DNA from: JBBIMS01 sp964531645
Lineage (GTDB): Bacteria > Acidobacteriota > Aminicenantia > JBFLYD01 > JBBIMS01
Assembly (NCBI GenBank): GCA_964531645.1
Contig: CAZHEF010000008.1
Location: 1-64,000, forward strand
Direction of reading: 5' to 3'
Length of the DNA: 64,000 bases
Shown: positions 56,452 through 64,000 of the stretch, in pieces
Position numbering within the stretch: the stretch's first letter is position 1
How the letters are laid out: every line of letters starts with the position of its first letter
Program-made: the position numbers and the translations under genes
The notes under the pieces: model-generated
Told to the model about the DNA's origin: nothing
Database searches by the model: none
Seen by the model: only the letters and a program-made list of their open reading frames with translations

Positions 56452-56694
56452 GGAATAGAATTTTTTTAAAATAAATGACCTTTTAGAGATCTCAAGTTTT
56501 CACACATACTTGACATCAGATTCCTTATTATGTAATAAATAAAAAGGATATTTAAGACAAAGGGGAAATGGTGAAGACTTTTAAAAGAATATTTTCATTC
56601 TTCAGCCACCGAATTGAGAAGTGCGATTTTTTGCGGAGTCATAAAAGTTTCACTGGGAAAATCTTGATTCTTAATTTAATCAGGGGAGGGGTGA

Positions 56695-57934
56695 ATGGGG
56701 TTGTTCGACTCAAATAAATTAGAAAGCATATTACTTCTGAACGGAAGACCTCTTGATTTTATATTAAATTTTTTTCTTAAAAAGTAATATCAATGGTCAA
56801 GATTGAATTTGGCTCGTTGCTCCTTTTCGATAAGGAAAGAAATCTTATTTTTATGAATAGGATATGGGAATTTGATGAGAAAAAAATTATGGAGGAAAGC
56901 ATTGAAAAGGAAAAAGTTGTGGGAAAAGAAATTTAAAAAATAGATGACATTGTATTTTATACACTTGAAACCATGAAACCACATATATCTGATGAGTATG
57001 AAAATGTTCCTTATTATCTTTCCTTTGTTAAGAAAAGAATAAAATCTGAGATGATTTATCCATTTGAATTAAAAGATGGGAAAGTTGCTATTTTAGTTCT
57101 TCCTTCTGCAAAGCATGGTTATTTTACAGAGAAACATGTTAAGGAGATAGAAAATGCTGCAACTGAACTATCATCTGTCATGGAAATGATAGAGAAATTA
57201 ACGAGCAAGAAAGCTGTTGTTCTATATGAAATCGGTGATTTTAAGAAGGCGTTTGAAGATATAGTTGGTAAAGAATTTCCTGTGGTATATTTCACGAAGA
57301 TTAAGGACATAGAGGAATTTTCACGCTCTCATTCGGTTGAATTTATTTTTTCAGTCTGTTCTTTTAAATGTTCTACCGAATGTAGAGAAATTTCTGGATT
57401 TTAAGAACTTTGAAGGTGCCTGTTGGGATAATAAGACCAATATTTTCAAAGGGCTCAAACAAACAGATAATTAATTCTTTTCTTTGCATGTTTTATAATG
57501 TAAATCCTTTTACAACCGCTCAGGAAAAGATAATAAGGCTGATAAAGGAATCAAAATATTATGCCAGCTCGAGTAATTGGAATTGCGATACGCCTACTTA
57601 CTTTAAAATTTCTTCTATTCAGAGAAACATTATAGAGAATAATCCGAAAAGTCTATATATTGAAGATTTATCTAAATCTGCTTCTCTCTCGCGTCCCTAT
57701 CTTTCTACTAGTTTTAAAAAGATAACATGACAAACTTTAAAAGAATTCATCAGTCAGGTCAGGATGTGTAATTCTCTCTATCTACTTTTCATGGATTATC
57801 CCATAAGGCGAGTTGCCCATGAAGCAGGATTTAAAGAACACGCCTCCTTTACAAAGATTTTCATAAAAATCTTCGGAAAATCTCCGTCCCATTTCAAGAA
57901 GGAAATTTCATCTCTTATAAAATCTAACAAATAG
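56695..57934 (+). pseudogene. heavily broken AraC-family regulator
   Basis: ATG 56695 follows AGGGGAGG. Lesions in order are: a frameshift near 56787, TAA at 56934-56936, two frameshifts near 57350 and 57410, and TGA at 57728-57730. The N-terminal part is an unrecognised sensor-like domain. The C-terminal part is an AraC double HTH: SLYIEDLSKSASLSRPYLSTSFKKIT, stop, QTLKEF, then PIRRVAHEAGFKEHASFTKIFIKIFGKSP. AraC proteins almost always have Gly right after KKxT, so TGA replaced GGA. It precedes two further broken secreted-protein genes. Confidence 0.75.
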
Positions 57935-57969
57935 ACAAAAAATTTATTACATTTAAACAAAATTTCTTC

Positions 57970-58000
57970 TTGACAATAATTTATTTTTTTAAGAAATATT
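57970..58000 (+). promoter_or_regulatory. possible promoter of the duplicated secreted protein
   Basis: A perfect -35 TTGACA at 57970-57975, with an AT-rich stretch and a poor -10 (GAAATA or AATATT, 17-19 bases on). AAGGAGG at 58007-58013 precedes the ATG at 58018. Confidence 0.3.
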
Positions 58001-58017
58001 GGGTGGAAGGAGGATAA

Positions 58018-59666
58018 ATGAAGAGGTTTTTAAAGGTCTCAGTATTAATAAGTTTGTTAGTAGGGTTTACTGCTTTAAGTTTTGCTCAAGAAGTTGAAGC
58101 AAAGAAAAAAGTAGTAATCTCAGGTCCTGAGAAAGAGAGAGTTGAGTTCAAAAAACTTATCATGCAAAATCCCAATTACTTCGGCACCTTTCCTGAATTA
58201 AAAATCAAGCCGGTCTTTCCAATGAAGTATAACACAAAGTATGAAGAGATCCGATGCATCGGCTTTTACCCTGAAGGAGACCTACTGGCGGTAATTATAG
58301 ATGTAAAACTTCCTTATGGCTATAAAGGAGATCTCTGTTCAGCAGGTTCTTTCGAATATGTTCGGTTCTTCATAGACTGGGATGGGGATGGAGATTTCAG
58401 TGATCCTGATGAAGATGTTGGGATAATAAGCTTCAATGTTCATAATATACCTGATGACAATAAGGTTTGTTTGGATAAGACTAAACCCCTCTCCTATGCG
58501 CTTACTCTCAAGATCGATTCTAAAAAAAATTTTTGTACCAACCCAAATCTGGTAAAAGTAAGGGCTATACTCTCATGGGATGTGCTACCACCTGCAGGAA
58601 ATCCAAACTATACCCCTGTGTGGGGTAACATTGTTGATAAATGGATACAGATAAAACCAGCCAAATTCCTCTTGAAAGATATTATCAAGGTTGCTGATTT
58701 AAAAGAACTGAAGCTTGAGCCTGCAATGCTTGACCTTGATATGGAGATTTCAAAAATAAAAGAACTCACATCTGCAGAATTAAAAGAAATCTATAAGGAC
58801 AAGGATGTCCATGAACTTCGCCTTAATTTTGCAGAGTTAAAAAAATAGCAGAAAGCGTGAAGCTGGACCCCAGTCTCATGGTTAAATATAAGCTCGATCC
58901 CAAGTTCAGCAATGTAGTAGAAAACATTAATGTTATCCTTGCCGAGAAGCCTAATACAAAATACGAAGAACTGCATTGTGTGGGGTTGAACTATGATCTG
59001 AATACGCTGGTGGCAACATTAAGCGTAAAACTACCCTATGGATATTGCGGAGACCTTTGCACAAAGGGAAATGTTTTAGCACAATTGCATACACCTGTTC
59101 CAGAAGGAGATGGCTTATACGAGATAAGGGTTTTGCTTTACAAGTTAGGTGCTCCACCTGATTCGGACGTTCCTCCTGATCATATATCGAGCAATGTTGT
59201 TAAGGTAATGATAGACAACAAAGTTCCTGACGTTGCTATCTCATTGGATATGGTGCCATGCGCAAAATATAAAGTAGGCGATGAAATTAAAGGAAAATTT
59301 ACGGCTTTCGATAAGCATATCTACTATTATACAATTGCAGTTGAACCTTCTGTAGCGGTTCAGCCTGTGATTGATCATCCCGGTTAAACATATCCTGGCG
59401 GTGAACCATACACAGAATTGCCTGCTTTACCCACAACGCATTTAAACGGCAGAGTGAATGAAACATTTACTTTAACTACTACAAATACGACAACCCCATG
59501 CGGTTATGTCTGCACCTGCATGTATGGGACAGAACCATCAAAAATAACCATATGCCCGGAAATTACCACGATGCAACTGTCGGATTATGTCTTTGGAAGA
59601 AAAGTAGAATTGCATATGGCTACCGCTGTAAAGGCAGTGGCCCTCGCTGTAAACTTTGAAAACTAA
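58018..59666 (+). pseudogene. secreted protein with duplicated domain, frameshifted and with an in-frame TAA
   Basis: The function is not recognised. There is a signal peptide (about 1-23, ending LSFA). Two copies of a module read NTKYEEIRCIGF...VKLPYGYKGDLCSAG (from about residue 78) and NTKYEELHCVGL...VKLPYGYCGDLCTKG. The first copy also holds a calcium-site-like DWDGDGDFSDPDED. A seven-A run at 58839-58845 breaks the frame; an eighth A restores KKIAESVKLDPS. TAA at 59385-59387 is in frame between IDHPG and TYPGGEPY. The conserved Cys pairs and the repeat suggest an adhesion or surface protein. The original product would be about 549 residues. Confidence 0.65.
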
Positions 59667-59684
59667 TACTAGGAACTAGGAGGT

Positions 59685-60158
59685 TTCAAAGTTTTCTTCA
59701 AAAAAGTTAAAGCGTTTCTTTTAGCATTGTTTCTTTTATTTTTATCTATGGCAATTTCTGCGAACGCACAGGAAGGAGGCATGTTCAGTGCTTATCTTGT
59801 CGGGACTTTCGATTTACGGAATGGCTATACTGTGCTTCATATCATCAATCCAACATCGAAAACTTTGGAAGTCTATATCGTTTTCTTCGATGACAATGAA
59901 AAACCTCTGAAATGTGTTAAAGAAAAACTTTCTAATAATGACCTTCTTGAAATTGATGTTAGAAAATTGGAACTCAGCGCAAAATTTGGCGTTGTTAAAA
60001 TTGTTTCTCTCATTGATAGAGGACCTTTTCCTGGTATTGTGGGATTCCAGAGGCACTATATTGGAAAAATTGGAGTTACTGAGAGCAACTTAGCATCAGT
60101 TCCAATGAAAAAAATACTTGAGGAAGAGTTGAAAATCATTCTGGAGGCGTGCGGGTAG
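59685..60158 (+). pseudogene. small secreted protein with no usable start codon in place
   Basis: This protein is not recognised. Reading from just after a perfect AGGAGG (59678-59683), the frame gives FKVFFKKVKAFLLALFLLFLSMAISANA, a normal signal peptide, but no ATG, GTG or TTG follows the ribosome site at proper distance. The first ATG (59727) sits at the end of the signal. The mature part is about 130 residues of beta-rich sequence (TVLHIINPTSKTLEVYIVFFDD). Either the start was lost or an unusual codon is used. It lies 18 bases after the preceding broken gene. Confidence 0.5.
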
Positions 60159-60292
60159 ATCACAGGAATTTTTCTTTATTAAAATTTGCTTCTGCGAGAA
60201 AGATCAAATTAATATAGAGTGAGAATTTAGAGGAAAACTAAACAAAAAGATACTTTATTTTAAAAATTGTGCAAAATGAAAGGAAAAGAAGG

Positions 60293-61270
60293 ATGAAAAA
60301 ATTCTATTTGGATGGAAACTCAACTATAACCATTCTAATTTTAGCTCTGACATTTTTTCTTACAGGATGTGAGCCTATGTGGTTGGATCATCTATCTTCT
60401 ATTCGGGGAACTTCAGGCTAAGTTTTCGTTATCCAGGGTAGGAACTTCGGCAGAGCACAGGGAAGTAAAATTCCCAGCATCAACCGATGCCGTGCATATC
60501 GTTTAGAAGTTCTTTCATGGAGACCAACTGAAATTAGAGTCCGCATACCTTCTGGTCTTCCATCTGGCAACTTTAAAGTGCTTATCTATTATGACTCAAC
60601 CTACCGCACAAGTAGTAACTCTCTTGATTTTTGGGTTACTGCTTCTCCTGTTCCTGCAACAATTACAGAGCCTTACGAAACTCAGGTTAGAAGTTTTAGA
60701 ATACGCTATGGAAAGAGTGCTGAATGGGAAAACTGGATGATAGCGAATCGAGACCGTTATGAGAATGCTTTTGATAGAATTGCTTTGAAAGCTCCGTGCA
60801 CTCTAAGAATAGCTTTTAGATATGACACCAATCCAATTGCTTATAATCCACCGTGGAATAGCGAAGCTCAACATATGGAGGCACTTGCGACAATGTCCGA
60901 GCTTTCCTATCCAGGCCACGATTTTCGATTTATTTTTGGCGGAGACACTGTCTCCTCCTATACCAATGTAATAGCTGGAATACCCACAAACAACTCTCAT
61001 GCTTCTGGCAAAAATGTCTATCTCTATTATGAAACCATCTTTTGTCACGAATTCGCTCATGTTATGGGATTATGGCATCACTACGATACTCTTGATGAGA
61101 TGGGTAGGGGAAGGCACATGCCTCCAGGCGATACGGAATGCTTGATGGACCGCGATAGCGATCAGTTCTGTTCTGCATGTAGAACTGCATTAAATATTCC
61201 TCTGGATGTGGATAATGCTGAGGCAATAGCATCTGCTCGTCGTGAGATTATGAGGAGATATCCCTATTAG
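60293..61270 (+). pseudogene. metzincin metallopeptidase lipoprotein with an IPT/TIG domain and an in-frame TAA
   Basis: The lipobox is FFLTGC (C26). TAA at 60419-60421 (codon 43) interrupts GTSG and VFVIQGRNFG, the start of an IPT/TIG-like beta-sandwich. The C-terminal half is a protease-like domain with HEFAHVMGLWH, the full HExxHxxGxxH zinc motif of metzincins, and CLMD about 30 residues later as the Met-turn. Overall about 325 codons. GAA to TAA would explain the stop. Without readthrough only an unexported product could be made. The substrate is unknown. Confidence 0.72.
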
Positions 61271-61372
61271 AGTTAGAGTCTTATCTGATATAATTCTATA
61301 GTAAGCTCTGAGTGAGGAAGTTCTACAGAAAATTTGTGAGACAGGCTAATCGGGTTATTTATAATTAGAATA

Positions 61373-62920
61373 TCACTCTCCCTCAAAAAACTTTTTGGCA
61401 TCTATTCTCGGGAAGAGAGCAAGGGTTTTTTCCAGTTTTCTTGGAGAGTCTTTCCATTCAATTTCATTTAAATTGACCTTTTCAATATCTTCCTCTCCTA
61501 TGAGTTCCCATATTTTTCTTGAGCTTTCTGGCATCACAGGATAAATAAATGGAGTTATAAGACGAATCCCTTCTATGCACTGATGCAAAATTCTTCTAAC
61601 TCTTCCTACATTTCCTTCCTTTGCAACTGTCCATGGTCTCTGTTCATCGAGGTATTTATTTATTGTCCCTATGTATTTCCATATAAATTCAAGGGCTGAG
61701 CTTATTGAAAATTCTTCATACAGAGAAATTATTTTTTCTTTTATCTCATCAAAGGAAGTTTTTAAAATTTTATCCTCTTCTTTTTCTTCTTCAAAATTTT
61801 CAATATTTCCTCCACAATATTTCCAAACCATTGATAGAACCCTGCTGACGAGATTTCCGAGGTCATTGGAGAGGTCTGAATTTATTCTATTTATAAATCC
61901 TTCGTGGGAAAAATTCCCGTCAAGTCCAACAGGTACTTCTCTAAGAAGGAAATATCTCAAACCATCAGAGCCAGCAAGGTCAATGAGTAAATAAGGGTCA
62001 AGAACATTCCCTTTGGATTTGGACATTTTCGTCTCATCTTTTAACCACCATCCGTGGGCAAGAATATGCCTGGGAAGTGGCAGTTCTGCTGACATGAGAA
62101 ATGCTGGCCAGTAGACTGCATGAAATCTTAGTATGTCTTTCCCAATAATGTGGACATCAGCGGGCCAGAATTCATTGAATTTTTTATCTTCCCATCCATA
62201 GCCGATTCCTGTTATGTAATTGTTCAGAGCGTCAAACCAAACATAAATTGTTTGAATTTCATCTTCAGGGACAGGAATTCCCCATCTGACAGTCGACCTT
62301 GTTATACTAAGGTCTTTGAGTCCACCTTTTACAAAGGAAACAACTTCGTTCATCCTTGACTGAGGAATTACAAAGGAGGGGTTTTCCTCGTAAAATTCAA
62401 GAAGGTTGTATCTGTAAGCTGAAAGTCTGAAGAAATAACATTCTTCTGCAACAACTTCTGAAGGTTTTCCACAATCAGGACAGACTTTCAATCCATCTTT
62501 ATTAAATGAAACAGACTCAGGAAGGAAGTTTTCGCAGGAAATGCAATACCATCCAGAATAAACTCCTTTGTATATATCCCCTTTCTCTTTAATTCTTTTG
62601 AAAATTTCTTTCACGCCCTTTTCATGATTTTCGTCTGTTGTTCTTATAAAATGGTCATAATTGATGTTGAGGTCTTTCCAGAGATTTTTAAACCTTACAA
62701 CTACTTTATCAGCAAGTTCCTTAGGAGTGAGATTCTGGGAAAGGGCAGCCTTTTCCACCTTCTGACCGTGCTCGTCTGTCCCGGTGAGGAAGAAAACTTT
62801 GTAGCCAAGAACTTTTTTAAATCTTGAAATACAATCTGCAATAACAGTTGTGTAGGCATGCCCGATGTGAGGAACATCGTTTACATAATAAATCGGTGTT
62901 GTTAAATAATATTTTTTCAT
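61373..62920 (-). CDS. metG: methionyl-tRNA synthetase
   Basis: Class I aminoacyl-tRNA synthetase, 515 residues. The HIGH-type motif is PHIGHAYT (about 16-23) and the KMSKS motif is TKMSKSKGN. A knuckle with CISC and CPDC (about 127-147) is in the connective-peptide region. It ends after the anticodon-binding helical domain with no C-terminal tRNA-binding (EMAP-like) domain, a common short form. It is intact, in contrast to the genes to its left. The 100 bases at 61271-61372 show nothing. Confidence 0.94.
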   Translation of the reverse strand: MKKYYLTTPIYYVNDVPHIGHAYTTVIADCISRFKKVLGYKVFFLTGTDEHGQKVEKAALSQNLTPKELADKVVVRFKNLWKDLNINYDHFIRTTDENHEKGVKEIFKRIKEKGDIYKGVYSGWYCISCENFLPESVSFNKDGLKVCPDCGKPSEVVAEECYFFRLSAYRYNLLEFYEENPSFVIPQSRMNEVVSFVKGGLKDLSITRSTVRWGIPVPEDEIQTIYVWFDALNNYITGIGYGWEDKKFNEFWPADVHIIGKDILRFHAVYWPAFLMSAELPLPRHILAHGWWLKDETKMSKSKGNVLDPYLLIDLAGSDGLRYFLLREVPVGLDGNFSHEGFINRINSDLSNDLGNLVSRVLSMVWKYCGGNIENFEEEKEEDKILKTSFDEIKEKIISLYEEFSISSALEFIWKYIGTINKYLDEQRPWTVAKEGNVGRVRRILHQCIEGIRLITPFIYPVMPESSRKIWELIGEEDIEKVNLNEIEWKDSPRKLEKTLALFPRIDAKKFFEGE

Positions 62921-62974
62921 TCTCTTATTTTAATAGAAAGGATTTTTACAAGCAAATTTTAAATAAATAGGGAT

Positions 62975-63119
62975 TCGCTTCAGACCTCAAGCTACAGGCT
63001 ACAAGTAAAATGTATTACTTGAACTCAATAAACTCACAAGCTCATTAAACTCTGAACTCTTCAGACTCATCAACTCCCGAACCTGTCTTGCTTTTCTCGC
63101 CCGTCTCGCTATTCTCGTC
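62975..63119. repeat. intergenic repeat block E
   Basis: Between metG and the metallopeptidase, the sequence reads CTCAAGCTACAGGCTACAAG, then AACTCACAAGCTCATTAAACTC words, then AACCTGTCTTGCTTTTCTCGCCC and GTCTCGCTATTCTCGTCC. CTACAGGCTACAAG and the CTCGCTTTTCTCGCCC-type segment match block D. Confidence 0.55.
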
Positions 63120-64000
63120 CTATTCCTCCACAAATTGCTTTACGAAATATTTAGGATTCAGTGGCTCTCCGGTCATTTTCATAATCAATTCATTCCATGG
63201 AAGGGATGTTCCTAAACCATAAAAGTTATTTTTCAGCCATTCTCCAACTTCCTTTCTTCCCACATAAGAAACTCTTTTGGGGTCTTCCTTTAAAATTTTA
63301 TCTGAAATATAGTAATGAAGCTGGGAAGCAAGAAGCTCTCCCAACATGTAGTTGTGATAATAAACAGGAGAAGAGCAGATATGGATTTTTGTTGCCCAGT
63401 CATTCTTTCCTTCTCTTCCTTCAGGTTTATTAACAAATTGATATTTATTAACCATCTCCCACCACAAAGCATTTAAATCTCTATCAGGATTCTTATAAAG
63501 CTCCCTCTCAAAATTCCTCATCACTTGTGCCCATCTTGCAAAAACAAGCTGGGAAAGTCTGAGACTTTTTTTGAGCAAAGGTTCAATTTTTTCTTTAGAA
63601 TCCACAATTTTCATTTCTTCCATCCAACCTGCGTTCATGGCAAGCCTTCCAAAAAACATCGCTGATGCTTCTGTTGTGAAAATGTGAGCTTCTGACCTCA
63701 GAAGAAATGGAAGTCTGAAATCAACATTTTTGCTATAAACTGCGTGACCAAGTTCATGGAGGAGAGTCCCCATCCAATCAAGATTGTTCTTGAGATTGAG
63801 CATTACTCTGACATCTCCTTTTCTGTCAATGTCTATGCAGTAAGCATGGGGATATTTTTTATCCCTCTCATAAAGGTCTGACCTTTCAAGGATATAATCA
63901 GCAGAAAGCCCTATACTTCTGTAAAATTCTTTTCCTATTTTTAGAATATCCATCTTCTCATAGTATTTATCAAGATCAACTTCAAAAATTGAGGGGGGTT
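63120..64000 (-). CDS. M2/M3-type zinc metallopeptidase (N-terminus off window)
   Basis: C-terminal 293 residues of a gluzincin. HELGH in LLHELGHAVY is the zinc motif, preceded by YPHAYCIDIDRKGDVRV and followed by LLRSEAHIFTTEASAMFFGR, whose Glu would be the third ligand. These match bacterial peptidases annotated as M2 (ACE-like) or M3 oligopeptidases. The frame is open to the window edge, with PPSIFEVDLDKYYEK before the first internal Met. It is probably a peptide-degrading enzyme of the periplasm or cytoplasm; the missing N-terminus would decide. Confidence 0.82.
   Translation of the reverse strand, partial: PPSIFEVDLDKYYEKMDILKIGKEFYRSIGLSADYILERSDLYERDKKYPHAYCIDIDRKGDVRVMLNLKNNLDWMGTLLHELGHAVYSKNVDFRLPFLLRSEAHIFTTEASAMFFGRLAMNAGWMEEMKIVDSKEKIEPLLKKSLRLSQLVFARWAQVMRNFERELYKNPDRDLNALWWEMVNKYQFVNKPEGREGKNDWATKIHICSSPVYYHNYMLGELLASQLHYYISDKILKEDPKRVSYVGRKEVGEWLKNNFYGLGTSLPWNELIMKMTGEPLNPKYFVKQFVEE

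Noticed and set aside
44542..57730. TGA recoded as glycine genome-wide (as in Gracilibacteria/SR1)
   Set aside because: TGA ends many intact genes here with tight ATGA overlaps, and TAA and TAG also interrupt frames, so a code change does not explain the pattern.
1..64000. tRNA or rRNA genes
   Set aside because: No TTCGA-type T-loop with matching acceptor stem or rRNA signature was found by eye. A covariance search would be decisive.

Overview
The window is AT-rich bacterial DNA from a diderm (Gram-negative-type) organism. Evidence for two membranes is GmhA for LPS heptose, a TonB-dependent receptor, several beta-barrel-like proteins and many lipoproteins. The lineage cannot be named from sequence alone. 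Lysine is made by the LysW carrier-protein aminoadipate route (known from Thermus/Deinococcus, archaea and scattered candidate phyla), there is a clade II-type nos cluster, and methionine is made by a fused homocysteine methyltransferase/MTHFR. These suit a deep-branching or uncultured, possibly thermophilic, anaerobe or facultative respirer. All three stop codons terminate ordinary genes, so the standard code applies.

Layout. 1-5.6 kb (minus strand): partial NuoE-type [2Fe-2S] subunit, then the operon PP2C phosphatase - PlsC - GmhA - aminotransferase - zinc alcohol dehydrogenase, with clear sigma-70 promoters. 5.9-13.1 kb: a lipoprotein, an ACT-domain protein, and divergently the lysine operon lysW-lysX-lysY-homocitrate synthase-lysZ-lysJ followed by a stand-alone class II glutaminase. 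13.2-18 kb (minus): a GT-C membrane protein, remnants of a nucleotidyltransferase pair, FtsK. 18.3-22.1 kb: an outer-membrane-like protein and the methionine/folate enzyme. 22-27.5 kb: a degraded zone (broken membrane protein, helicase and AAA_4-type remnants) around an intact fused MntA-HepT-like gene and a D-aminoacylase. 27.5-35.6 kb: a polysaccharide cluster (flippase, four glycosyltransferases, WecA-like initiator, FAD oxidoreductase). 35.6-52.4 kb: a heme-c sensor kinase and sigma-54 activator, then GltD-like flavoprotein, Rieske, cytochrome b, pentaheme cytochrome c, nosZ, nosB-like gene, lipoprotein, NosA/OprC-like copper receptor, nosD, nosF, nosL, nosY. 52.4-64 kb: alanine racemase, secreted proteins, a wrecked AraC regulator, a metzincin lipoprotein, MetRS and a partial metallopeptidase.

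How it fits together. The 35.6-52.4 kb block reads as one respiratory module: sensing, sigma-54 activation, quinol oxidation by a Rieske/b complex, multiheme electron transfer to N2O reductase, and copper supply for CuA/CuZ. Yet seven of its genes carry one small lesion each (an in-frame stop or a one-base frameshift), while housekeeping genes on either side are intact. This points to recent loss of N2O respiration, or less likely to errors or readthrough. Wherever the lost residue can be guessed, the nonsense codon is one G-to-T change from GGA, GAA or GAG.

The second point of interest is the lysine operon: LysW ends in Gln instead of the Glu that normally carries the substrate, and an Ntn-type glutaminase lies 11 bases after lysJ. 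Intergenic regions share a modular family of short degenerate repeats. No tRNA, rRNA, CRISPR or intact transposase was recognised.
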